Assembly: GCA_000496135.1 (NCBI GenBank)
Contig: KI542675.1
Span: 496,001 to 560,000, forward strand
DNA length: 64,000 nt
Reading direction: 5' to 3'
Source: Thermoplasmatales archaeon E-plasma
Lineage (GTDB): Archaea > Thermoplasmatota > Thermoplasmata > Thermoplasmatales > Thermoplasmataceae
The notes beneath the pieces were generated by a model. It did no database searches and was not told the origin of the DNA. It saw only the letters and a program-made list of their open reading frames with translations. The position numbers and the translations under genes are program-made. Numbering within the stretch: position 1 is the stretch's first letter; every line of letters begins with the position of its first letter. This document shows positions 12,505-20,466 of the stretch, piece after piece.

Positions 12505-12939
12505 TTGGCGACGAAAGAGGTAACAATCGACAACAGGATAATGGGATATATTGCATTGTTTGAAAAAACTGCAAAAATCCCCCTGAAAGAATGCCTGGAA
12601 AACGAAGATATGGTTCTTTTTATCGTTGGAGAAAAAAAGATGGCAGAAATGTTCGCCAAAAATCAGAACATCATAGCCCAGCTTCGAGAACACATAAACA
12701 AACACATTCTTGTTGCGGAATTATCAAGAGATCTTCTCACATTCGTCCTGAATCTTTTCTTCAGATTTGGGCCAAGGGAAATAAATGTGACATGGAAGCA
12801 GGGAAGAATTGAAGTACAGGTTGCCGTAGATCCAATGAAGACAGGTTCAGCAATAGGAAAAGAAGGAAGGAACATTAAGCTCTTTAAGGACGCAGTCTCC
12901 AGACTCTTTGAAATTGGAAACCTGAGTATAAAACAGTAA
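12505..12939 (+). CDS. nusA: archaeal NusA-type transcription factor
   Basis: Short archaeal NusA of 144 residues, made of two KH domains without the bacterial N- and C-terminal parts; it binds RNA and is linked to elongation or termination. The second KH has a clear loop, IGKEGR at residues 117-122; in the first KH the loop is degenerate. The start is taken as TTG at 12505, three bases after the rpoA2 stop, since it retains the usual residues before GYIALFEKT; an ATG lies at 12541. It is the last gene of the rpo operon. The usual rpl30e before it and rps12-rps7 after it are absent. Confidence 0.88.
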   Translation: MATKEVTIDNRIMGYIALFEKTAKIPLKECLENEDMVLFIVGEKKMAEMFAKNQNIIAQLREHINKHILVAELSRDLLTFVLNLFFRFGPREINVTWKQGRIEVQVAVDPMKTGSAIGKEGRNIKLFKDAVSRLFEIGNLSIKQ

Positions 12940-12960
12940 AAATTTAAACCATAACATTTC

Positions 12961-13395
12961 CTAATTTTTATACAGATGTTCTTCAAAGGAGGTGTCGTAT
13001 GGGAAATCATGGGCATTCACACCGTCATTTGAAATATTTTTCTTTTTACGGGATGTGATTTTCTCACTTTTAAAATTTGTATGCCGGGTGTACCATGACG
13101 GCCTGAAACCACCTATATTTATAATCGGATTTGAATGTTTATTTAGTCTTTTTGAATAGAAGTAAAGAATGAAAACTGTAATGAATATCTGAACGGATAG
13201 ACTTATATATTCAGGTAAACCCAGGGCTACTTTCATAAGCTCCGCAATGATATCAGCGAAAGTTATGGCAACGAAATAAAATCTCCTGATTTTTTTAGCC
13301 CTTTTCCGAAATTCTGCAACCTTCTTCCTGCTCTCATCGGAGAGTCCGGATGTATTTTTGTATCTGTTCCTCATATTTCTTACGTTAAATACCAT
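12961..13395 (-). CDS. hypothetical protein with two membrane helices
   Basis: I do not recognise this 144-residue protein. A basic N-terminal half, with a probable short helix of Arg and Lys residues 20-36, precedes two hydrophobic segments at about residues 40-58 and 63-82. A polar, very basic tail with KKK and His residues follows. It converges on nusA with only 21 bases between the stops, and is followed on its upstream side by the MFS carrier gene in the same orientation. Function unknown. Confidence 0.5.
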   Translation of the reverse strand: MVFNVRNMRNRYKNTSGLSDESRKKVAEFRKRAKKIRRFYFVAITFADIIAELMKVALGLPEYISLSVQIFITVFILYFYSKRLNKHSNPIINIGGFRPSWYTRHTNFKSEKITSRKKKNISNDGVNAHDFPYDTSFEEHLYKN

Positions 13396-13420
13396 GGATT
13401 AAATATAATTTTGCCGGTTT

Positions 13421-14692
13421 TCAGGTATTCGAAGCCACAACTTCCTCTTTGACAACTCTTGTAAACCTTTTAGAGAATAGCCTGCTGATGGAAACATACA
13501 TCCCGCCTACAACTACAGATCCAATGGCTATGTATACCCAATACGTAGATGAAACGTTTTCCAGAACAAAGAGAAGATACAGACCAAATACCGCCCCTGC
13601 AAATCCACCTATGCTTGTATAAAGATTGTATACGCCAATATACGACCCCCTCATATTGTCGGGGGCTATAGTAGTTATTATGCTCTGTGTTGTTGGAGAA
13701 ACAAGGTCTTCACCGAAAGTGGATATGGTCATGAAGGCAAACAAAATTGCCAGTGTTGGAGTATAAATCAGGAAAAGGAAGCCTATGGCATAAAACAGAG
13801 AGCCAACACCTCTCCAAAGCATGGGATTACCATATTTGGTCATTACACGAAGGAGCGGAAACTGAAGAACAACAACGAGAAATCCGTTTAAAGCCCAAAC
13901 ATATCCAAGGTACAGATAAGGCAAATGCTGAATATATATGGTGTAGACAGTAAAAGTAGATCCTCTCTGTCTCATGAAGAAGCCGAGTATGATACCTATG
14001 ATTATGAATATGATGAAGAAGCGGTCTTTTGAATATGATTTTGTAAGTTCACCCCTCTTAAGTATAACATGATCCTTCGGGTTGTATGTCTCTTTCATGA
14101 GATAATAAAGCATGAAAATCTCCACTACGGTAACAGCAGAAGAAACAAGAAAGATATATTGCAAACCGTAAGTGGCGAGAAAAGCTCCCAGAAGAGGACC
14201 GACAGCTATCCCCAAATTGGCCATGATTCTCATCACAGTATAACCTGATAATCTGTCGTGAACAGAAGTTACATCTGCAACTGCTGCCTGTACGGCCGGA
14301 TATTGTATTGAATTGATAATTATGGTACCATACCATGATGCAAGCAGGATCAGGAAATAGTGGGGAACTGCTATGCTGTAATAAATAAACAAATAGAAGA
14401 ATATTGCAGGTATCTGGGAATAAACAAGGATCGTTCTCCGCCCTATCTTGTCAGTAAGAATCCCGGCAAAATATTGTATAACTGCCATAAGAAGTGTGGC
14501 AGAACCCAGGAATAAACCCGTATCAATAAATGAAATGCCATATGTTATTATGAAAATAAGAGGAACAAAAATAAAGGTTGAACCTCTCCCGAATGCCCTG
14601 ATAAACCTCGTGGCTCCTAAAATCCATACTCCACGATCAAGGTGACGTATATTGTATGAATAGTTATCTCCTGACGTTTTTAGGTTATGCAA
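13421..14692 (-). CDS. major facilitator superfamily transporter
   Basis: Membrane carrier of 423 residues with about twelve hydrophobic segments and the MFS loop motif GILTDKIGRR between helices 2 and 3, which is diagnostic of the drug/sugar-type superfamily. A second, weaker copy follows the middle loop. Substrate cannot be told; multidrug or sugar efflux carriers look similar. It reads leftward and may share a transcript with the small membrane gene that follows, 25 bases away. No regulator is adjacent. Confidence 0.85.
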   Translation of the reverse strand: MHNLKTSGDNYSYNIRHLDRGVWILGATRFIRAFGRGSTFIFVPLIFIITYGISFIDTGLFLGSATLLMAVIQYFAGILTDKIGRRTILVYSQIPAIFFYLFIYYSIAVPHYFLILLASWYGTIIINSIQYPAVQAAVADVTSVHDRLSGYTVMRIMANLGIAVGPLLGAFLATYGLQYIFLVSSAVTVVEIFMLYYLMKETYNPKDHVILKRGELTKSYSKDRFFIIFIIIGIILGFFMRQRGSTFTVYTIYIQHLPYLYLGYVWALNGFLVVVLQFPLLRVMTKYGNPMLWRGVGSLFYAIGFLFLIYTPTLAILFAFMTISTFGEDLVSPTTQSIITTIAPDNMRGSYIGVYNLYTSIGGFAGAVFGLYLLFVLENVSSTYWVYIAIGSVVVGGMYVSISRLFSKRFTRVVKEEVVASNT

Positions 14693-14744
14693 AATAAATA
14701 CTTATTCTTATCTGAATCTTGGACAAACAGGAGGTTTCGAAACT

Positions 14745-14837
14745 GTGGTTGAGTTTAAATCTATTACTGAGGGGAAATTCAGCATTGATGTTAAATCTGT
14801 GGAAGACCAGGTCATATTATATGTAAAAAAGCTCTGA
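14745..14837 (+). CDS. possible 30-residue small protein
   Basis: A short frame beginning GTG encodes about 30 residues (VVEFKSITEGKFSID at its start, ending VILYVKKL). A full AGGAGG (14729-14734) sits ten bases before the GTG, one of the best ribosome-binding sites in the window. The composition alternates polar and hydrophobic residues, as in a beta hairpin. No family is recognised. It lies between the divergent MFS gene and an insertion sequence, and could be the tail of a larger lost gene. Confidence 0.35.
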   Translation: MVEFKSITEGKFSIDVKSVEDQVILYVKKL

Positions 14838-14984
14838 CATAAAAGTGAAAAATAACCAGCGGAGTCAGTTCTGCCTTATTAAAAACAGGTATTGTCCAGA
14901 GACCTTATAATCACTTATAAGAAGTGCTTCCGTTCAAAGACTGAATTTCTAACGTTTATTCCTTTCTAATAAAAATTGAAATTA

Positions 14985-14992
14985 AAAAAATT
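14985..14992. repeat. left target-site duplication AAAAAATT
   Basis: The eight bases immediately before the left end of the ISL3-type element are identical to the eight bases after its right end at 16258-16265. An 8-bp AT-rich duplication is what this family produces on insertion. Confidence 0.85.
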
Positions 14993-16257
14993 GGATCTCT
15001 TGAACTCATTGGGGGTAAATTATAAACTCCCAATGAATTACATTCTGTGAATTCAGAGGAACTGTTCAGGAAGCTTCTAGGCTTAGAGGAACCGTGGATC
15101 ATAAAGGAGATCAAGTTCGATCACAAGGAAAAGAGAGTTGATATTTTCATAGACTTCCCAAGGGGATCAAGATTCCCATGCCCTGTCTGTGGTATTCCTT
15201 ATGGTGTTCATGACACAGAGGAACGTACATGGAGGCACCTTAACATATTCCAGTATCCCGCATATGTCCATGCACGAGAACCCAGGATAAAATGCAATGA
15301 TCATGGAAAGAAGACCGTTGATCTTCCATGGGCCAGAAAAGGATCAGGATTCTCACTGCACTTTGAGGCGATGATTATGGAGATGGGCAGAGAGATGCCG
15401 GTATCCGCTGTTTCCAGAATAGCGGGAATCAATGAGGATTCTGTGTGGAGGATCCTGAAGCATTATGTGGATGAGACCAGGAAGGATGTGGATCTTTCAG
15501 ATCTGAAGGTGCTTGGAATTGATGAATTCTCAGTGGAGAAACATCATGTGTATGTCACTCTTTTTTATGATATAAAAAACAGCAGGGTCATACACATCGA
15601 AGAGGGAAAGGAATCAGATGTGTTTGGAAAATTCATAATGAAGCATCCCTTCCTTGATCCTTCGGGAATAGAGCACATCACCATGGATATGTATCCATCA
15701 TACATATCCGGGGCAAAAGAGTATTTTCCTGCATCTGAGATAGTCTTTGATCATTTTCATGTCATAAAGATGATGAATGACACACTTGATAAGATCAGGC
15801 GAAAAGAAGCAAGGGAGAATGAGATCCTGAAACACACAAGATACGACTGGCTGAAGAATTATCCTGATCTCTCAGAGAAGGAAAGGGATCGACTGATGTC
15901 TGTGAAATCTTTGGATCTACAGACATCACATGCCTATCATTTCAGGATTGCACTCCAGAGATTATGGCAGGTGAATGCTTCCATTGCTGAATCATATCTG
16001 ATGAAATGGATATCATGGGCATCCAGGTCAAGGATGCCTGATATAATCAAGCTTGGAAAGACCATGAAGAGACATCTCAATGGCATTCTTGAAGCCATAA
16101 GATCTGGAATAAATTCAGCTGTTGTGGAAGGGCTGAACAACAAGATCAGAACAGCATTCAAGCGTTCATATGGTTTCAAGGCCCAGAAATACAGAGACAC
16201 AATAATCTATCTTGTGGCAGGAGGATTGAAGTTACCCCCAGAATGTTAAAGAGATCC
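14993..16257 (+). mobile_element. complete ISL3-family insertion sequence, 1265 bp
   Basis: The ends are near-perfect inverted repeats of about 27 bases: the left begins GGATCTCTTGAACTC and runs to GGGGGTAA, and the right, read inward, begins GGATCTCTTTAACATTC and runs to GGGGGTAA. Both are flanked by the same 8-bp sequence, AAAAAATT. A single intact transposase gene fills the inside and its stop lies within the right repeat. Intact ends, an intact gene and an unmutated duplication together point to a recent insertion that may still be mobile. Confidence 0.93.
15047..16249 (+). CDS. ISL3-family transposase
   Basis: Catalyses cut-and-paste movement of the surrounding element. The 400-residue protein has an N-terminal zinc-finger (CPVCG near residue 45, then a Cys/His pair in the next 50 residues), a helix-turn-helix with INEDSVWRILKHY, and a DDE catalytic domain. 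The acidic residues are in VLGIDEFSV, ITMDMYPSY and VVEGLNNKIRTAFKRSYGF. The start codon is GTG at 15047. The reading frame is uninterrupted, unlike the other transposase genes in this window. Confidence 0.93.
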   Translation: MNSEELFRKLLGLEEPWIIKEIKFDHKEKRVDIFIDFPRGSRFPCPVCGIPYGVHDTEERTWRHLNIFQYPAYVHAREPRIKCNDHGKKTVDLPWARKGSGFSLHFEAMIMEMGREMPVSAVSRIAGINEDSVWRILKHYVDETRKDVDLSDLKVLGIDEFSVEKHHVYVTLFYDIKNSRVIHIEEGKESDVFGKFIMKHPFLDPSGIEHITMDMYPSYISGAKEYFPASEIVFDHFHVIKMMNDTLDKIRRKEARENEILKHTRYDWLKNYPDLSEKERDRLMSVKSLDLQTSHAYHFRIALQRLWQVNASIAESYLMKWISWASRSRMPDIIKLGKTMKRHLNGILEAIRSGINSAVVEGLNNKIRTAFKRSYGFKAQKYRDTIIYLVAGGLKLPPEC

Positions 16258-16265
16258 AAAAAATT
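16258..16265. repeat. right target-site duplication AAAAAATT
   Basis: Exact copy of the eight bases at 14985-14992, directly after the right terminal inverted repeat of the ISL3-type element. Confidence 0.85.
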
Positions 16266-16300
16266 TATAATTTTTTATCCCGCTGTTTAAGGGGGGATTA

Positions 16301-17821
16301 TTAAAATTCACTTTCCATTTCGCTGTTTTCTATTATACCCTCATCCTTAACCTTATGTAACAGAAGACTTATTCCGTGCATGATAAGAACGGCTGCTACA
16401 TTTAGAATCAGACCAAATATCCCAACATACATGTAGTCTATTGGAGCATAAAGAGAACCGGAGAAATTCAATAAGTAAAGGATATAAAGTGTTGAGGAAA
16501 GTCCAACTAACCATCCAGCACCGATTGAATATTTACTGAATTTTCTCGTGTAAAGGGCTAAGTATACCGCCGGAAGTGTTTGAAGAATAAAAGCACCACC
16601 AAATGTTTGAAGGTAGATCACATATCCGCTTGCTGCAGGTGTCAATGAAAATATTAAGGCCGCTACTATGACCACAATTACCAGGAATTTAGAAAGTCTC
16701 GCCTGTTGGGCTGATGTTGCATTTTTGTTAATGTATTCAACATAGACGTTCCTTGTCAATAAATTCGCAGAGGCCAGAGCCATAATTGAGGCGGGAACTA
16801 CACTTCCTACCACTATTGCAGCATATGCAAGAGCTGTAAAAGTTGAGGGGAATAGATCTTTTATAAGGTATGGGAAAGCAAATGATGTTGCGGGCTGACC
16901 CTTTGTTCCAAAAACAGCCCCATTTGCAACCACCGCTGCAATACCTAAAATTGCTACAATTAATAATAGAACATTGTACAGAGGTAAAAGTGAGGCGTTT
17001 CTCTTAATGGTTCTTACATCCTTGGAACCCAAGGTACCTGTTATTCCATGAGGATAAAGAAATAGGGCGAGTGCGGAACCAAGTGCAAGAGTAACGTATC
17101 CCAGCGCAAGTGATGGGGGCATATCTAACGGGGAGAATGTTTTGGTAGTCTTTGTATAGGAAGAGGCTGCTGTAAAAATATTTCCGAAACCGCCATAATG
17201 AATTGGAACGTATATGACAATCGTCAATACAACCCCCCAAATTATCGCATCCTTCAATATTGCTGTTAAAGCTGGTGCCCTCATTCCACTGAGAAAAGTA
17301 AAGGCAGCGACCAGCAGAAATGCTATTATCAGACTTATGGAAACCGGAAGCAATATTGCCTGCATCACATATCCTATGCTTACCATCTGCAGTGCCAGAT
17401 AAGGCAGTTCCGCAAGAACTCCTGTCATGGCTATGAGTAATGCCAGAAACGGAGAAGAAAATCTATCCTTTACAAAATCCCCTACTGTAATGTAATTTCT
17501 GTTTTTGGAAACCGTCCACAAACGAGGCATCATTAGATAAACAATCGGATAAATCATTATTCCGTATGTGATGGCAAACATTGCCAGAGCCCCAGAACCC
17601 CCGGCAACCCCAGGTACTGCTATGAGAGTATATGCAGTATACATATCCCCTCCAAGGAGGAACCATATGACTACTGTGCCGAACCTTCTTCCTCCAAGTC
17701 CCCACTCTGTAATATCATCCATGGTTTTTGGTTTACGCCACAGAAATGATATGAATCCTATAAAAAGAACTACTATTATTACTGCGAAAAATAATGCATA
17801 ATCATAATCTGTAAACGACAT
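16301..17821 (-). CDS. sodium:solute symporter family permease
   Basis: Secondary transporter of the SSF family, of the type that carries acids such as acetate, pantothenate or monocarboxylates with a cation. It has 506 residues and about thirteen hydrophobic segments. The N-terminal part, with WGLGGRRFGTVVIWFLLGGDMYT quoted only in part, and the segment TLALGSALALFLYPHG are typical. The ATG at 17821 shares one base with the stop of the DUF3311 gene (TGATG), so the pair is translationally coupled, a common arrangement for SSF carriers. Substrate is unknown; in a peptide-using acidophile an organic acid or amino acid is plausible. Confidence 0.87.
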   Translation of the reverse strand: MSFTDYDYALFFAVIIVVLFIGFISFLWRKPKTMDDITEWGLGGRRFGTVVIWFLLGGDMYTAYTLIAVPGVAGGSGALAMFAITYGIMIYPIVYLMMPRLWTVSKNRNYITVGDFVKDRFSSPFLALLIAMTGVLAELPYLALQMVSIGYVMQAILLPVSISLIIAFLLVAAFTFLSGMRAPALTAILKDAIIWGVVLTIVIYVPIHYGGFGNIFTAASSYTKTTKTFSPLDMPPSLALGYVTLALGSALALFLYPHGITGTLGSKDVRTIKRNASLLPLYNVLLLIVAILGIAAVVANGAVFGTKGQPATSFAFPYLIKDLFPSTFTALAYAAIVVGSVVPASIMALASANLLTRNVYVEYINKNATSAQQARLSKFLVIVVIVAALIFSLTPAASGYVIYLQTFGGAFILQTLPAVYLALYTRKFSKYSIGAGWLVGLSSTLYILYLLNFSGSLYAPIDYMYVGIFGLILNVAAVLIMHGISLLLHKVKDEGIIENSEMESEF

Positions 17822-18018
17822 CAGGACCTCACCTTTTTCATGTCATATTCACGACTTTCCAGGGTATATACCGTGAAAGTAAGCCCAGCGGCTAGAAAAA
17901 TCCACAGTAGCTGGTACCAATAGAAGAAGGGCAGACCCCCTAATTGTGGATTCACTCTGTTGTAAATAGCGAATCCCAATACCATAAAAATATATGGTAG
18001 CAATAGGTTTTGGGACAA
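17821..18018 (-). CDS. DUF3311 small membrane protein, partner of the symporter
   Basis: A 65-residue protein with two hydrophobic helices (about residues 5-20 and 30-52) and a WxxxxG pattern, followed by a short charged tail. Small DUF3311 proteins typically sit directly before SSF symporter genes, and this one overlaps the symporter start by a single base. It is probably an accessory subunit, though no activity is known. The gene is two bases from the end of the next upstream gene (18021), suggesting a three-gene transcript. Confidence 0.75.
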   Translation of the reverse strand: MSQNLLLPYIFMVLGFAIYNRVNPQLGGLPFFYWYQLLWIFLAAGLTFTVYTLESREYDMKKVRS

Positions 18019-18020
18019 AA

Positions 18021-18323
18021 TTATTCATGGGTCTCCCCTAATGTTTTTTCGTCGTCCGGTGTCAGCTTTATCTCCCTAACATGCAGGGTCAGAGAATACT
18101 GCCCTAGAAACTCAAGTACTTTTGGAGCATCTTCGTTCCTGAGTATCAGGACTCCTCTAAGCAGTTTTCTGTGAGGTATGTTCTCCAGCAAACCATGTCT
18201 GTGATACGTGTATTTTCCTTTCCATGAAGTTGAATCCTGCCCGTAGAATTTCTGCATGAACTTGTTTATTGTTCCATGATCGGACTTCTCAGGAAAATGA
18301 AAGAGTATCATTGTCCCATTCAT
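18021..18323 (-). CDS. small conserved-looking hypothetical protein
   Basis: A 100-residue soluble protein with no membrane segment. It starts MNGTMILFHFPEK, with an alternative start at the second Met (18311). Basic and aromatic residues cluster at GKYTYHRHGLLENIPHRK, a possible nucleic-acid or ligand surface, followed by a predicted beta strand RGVLILR. I have an impression of similar small proteins in other acidophilic archaea but cannot name a family. It ends two bases before the DUF3311-symporter pair. Its start codon lies at the edge of a perfect 9-bp palindrome next to the neighbouring insertion sequence. Confidence 0.55.
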   Translation of the reverse strand: MNGTMILFHFPEKSDHGTINKFMQKFYGQDSTSWKGKYTYHRHGLLENIPHRKLLRGVLILRNEDAPKVLEFLGQYSLTLHVREIKLTPDDEKTLGETHE

Positions 18324-18344
18324 TATGTGGAATAGTCCACATAA
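18323..18344. repeat. perfect 9-bp inverted repeat
   Basis: TTATGTGGA, a four-base loop ATAG, then TCCACATAA. It lies between two divergent genes: it touches the start codon of the leftward gene and sits 15 bases before the transposase start. It could be an operator for a dimeric regulator or a hairpin at the end of the insertion sequence. The two cannot be told apart here. Confidence 0.6.
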
Positions 18345-18358
18345 CTATTTAAACCTGT

Positions 18359-19484
18359 TTGTCATATACACATGTGGCCAGGAAGAATGTCGAGGACCTG
18401 AGGAATCTTGTTAAATCGGTAAGGGATCAATCCTTCTCCTACGAGAAGAGGGAACCGGCCGAAAGGAACTGGCACCAGTATGACCAGGCACAGGTAAACG
18501 AGATCGCCGACGTTCTGGAAACAATAAGGGATGTTGTTAACATTGCCTCATCCCGTATCCAGGTGGAGAAGAGGGGAGCGGGAAGGCCTCCCGTTCCAAC
18601 TTCGGATATAGTTAAGGTCATGCTGATGCAGACATACTTCGGCATGCCCAACAGGATTGCAGAGGGATTCCTGAGATTATTCGGGGGAAAAACTTGGAGT
18701 GTCATCTGAAATCTCATACAAGACCATAGAGAGAGGGTATGATCCCGGACGATCAAAAAAACTACTGGATGAGGTTCTGAAGATCATGAATGATTCGGGC
18801 AATTCCATGGAGAAGATATTCTCCACCGATGGAACCGGTGATCCAGACACCATGAAGGTCAACTACGAATCAAAGAGGAGCCAGCAGAGGATCGAGAAGG
18901 AGAAGAATAAGAATAAGGATAAGATGGAATCGGATGCTTTCCCGCACACAAAGGGAAAGCATGACTTCCAGTATTCCTCCTTTTCAGTGGGTGTTCACAC
19001 CAAGATGATAGCTGGTTTATACACAACTGATGATCACTCCATAGGAGAGCTGTCCATGTTTCCGGATATAATGGCACACACTGTGGATCTGTGCCCGCAG
19101 ATTGAGGTAATGCTTGGAGATGCACTGTATTCCAACAGGAAGATCTGCTCAATAGTGGAAGAATACGGAATCACACCATATTTCCTCCCGAAGACAAATG
19201 CAACATTCCGTTCCAAAGGAGTGGCTTCATGGAAAACCATGTTATACAGTTTCGTTGATGACACTCAATCATGGCTGGAGCAGTACCACATGCGATCCAT
19301 ATCAGAATCCGTGAATTCCATGATAAAGAGGAAGATGCCTGTAAAGATAAGGAAGAAACTGCCTCAGAGAAAACAGACGGAGGAGACTCTGAAGATCAAC
19401 ATGCACAACCTGAGACAGTACAGCTATCTGAAGCGTACCAATCCAGAGATGATAAAAGATTACAGGGGACTCTGCTCAAAATAA
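18359..19484 (+). CDS. DDE transposase, IS4/IS5 superfamily, frameshifted
   Basis: Transposase in two overlapping frames, 18359-18709 and a continuation to 19484. The first part carries a helix-turn-helix-like region with GAGRPPVPTSDIVKVMLMQ. The second carries the catalytic residues in FSTDGTGDPD, MLGDALYSNRK and SESVNSMIKRK. The frames join at GGGGGAAAAA (18683-18692): dropping one base reads LRLFGGKLGVSSEI, a smooth continuation. Some elements of this type use programmed frameshifting, but five other genes in this window show the same kind of extra base, so a sequence error or a dead copy is as likely. The start is TTG at 18359 or GTG at 18374. Confidence 0.75.
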
Positions 19485-19607
19485 TATTGTCCCAAAGCCG
19501 TAGCAATAGCAGTATTCCTTTCAAAAACTTGTTCATGTATGACACTAATTGTCACTTATTAATAAATTTTTCTAAATCCGTACTGTAACTATGAAATTCG
19601 AAATCAA

Positions 19608-20346
19608 TTAATATATTCGGTGATCCCATTTATGTGGTTTCACAAATCCTCTCGTCAATCTTATCCAGTATACTGGTATATACAGGAAATTTTTGATATT
19701 TCTTGAATTGCTGAGCATAAGAAATACAACAAGCAATGAATAAAGGTATTCTCTCAGTATGGATTCAGCAGTAAGCCTTACAAAGGCAAATTCGGCCAGT
19801 ATCTAAACTCTTCAGGGTATAAGTGTGAATCATTGAATTATTTACATATCTAACTTTCAGTTTTTGTTTTCTTAAATAACTCTGAATGTAGTAGGTTTCC
19901 CTGCCTTTTACATTTTCAGGAAAATCAATTGAGTTCAACGTGTGCCTTTCAATCATAGTTAAACCTAAAGGAAGTCCGTAATTGAAGGGGAAATGAAGTG
20001 AATTTCCAACTACGGCTCCCGTTTTAAACTTCTTGAAAAGATTAAGGGCGATATCCGGAAACTTATTGTTAATTAATTCAACATCGCTGTCTATAAACAG
20101 AATAAAATCCTTTGTACTGATCTTTCCGGCGATACCTGTTGCAAAAGATAGACCCTTGTCTTCATATATTATTTTAGATGCAAAACTTTCAGCAATACGT
20201 ACTGTATTATCTGTGCTTTTCCCATCTATCACAATAATATCTGCATCTGGAATAAGCCTCCTGATGGATGCTAAACATTTACCAATTCCTCTCTCCGAGT
20301 TTTTTGTTCTGATTACCACATCGAAGAGAGCATTGATATTTTTCAT
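19608..20346 (-). CDS. family 2 glycosyltransferase, frameshifted near the C-terminus
   Basis: GT-A fold glycosyltransferase that adds a sugar from a nucleotide sugar, probably to a lipid or surface glycan. VVIRTKNSERGIGKCLASI opens the nucleotide-binding domain, DGKSTDNT follows, and the metal-binding DSD motif is in FILFIDSDVELI. The first frame stops at 19765 with an odd Cys-rich tail. One base over, a clearly coding tail continues for about 60 residues, with a hydrophobic segment (YLYSLLVVFLML) and a basic end (RGFVKPHKWDHR), to a stop at 19608. The slip is near GGCC at 19794-19797. The corrected length is about 245 residues. It lies just beyond the second insertion sequence, and no other glycan gene is adjacent. 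Confidence 0.75.
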
Positions 20347-20466
20347 TGCACCTTATTACAACCCAGTTTTATAATTTTGATTGTGGAATAATCAAATTTC
20401 AATTCTCACTGAATTCCATTTTAAGAATAGTGCAATTAATCCTTAAAAACAATGGACAAAATAAGC

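Larger units (their letters stand above)
18319..19590 (+). mobile_element. insertion sequence with IS4/IS5-type DDE transposase (ends uncertain)
   Basis: The transposase gene fills this stretch, and its base composition is visibly richer in G and C than its neighbours. I could not find convincing long terminal inverted repeats. A 9-bp direct repeat, ATTGTCCCA, occurs at 18310-18318 and 19486-19494 and might be a target duplication. A short inverted match, TGTCATA at 18360-18366 against TATGACA near 19540, suggests a different right end. The boundaries given are therefore approximate. Confidence 0.55.

Noticed and set aside
12585-13016. Antisense frame across nusA on the minus strand
   Set aside because: nusA has conserved KH residues; the antisense frame does not resemble any protein.
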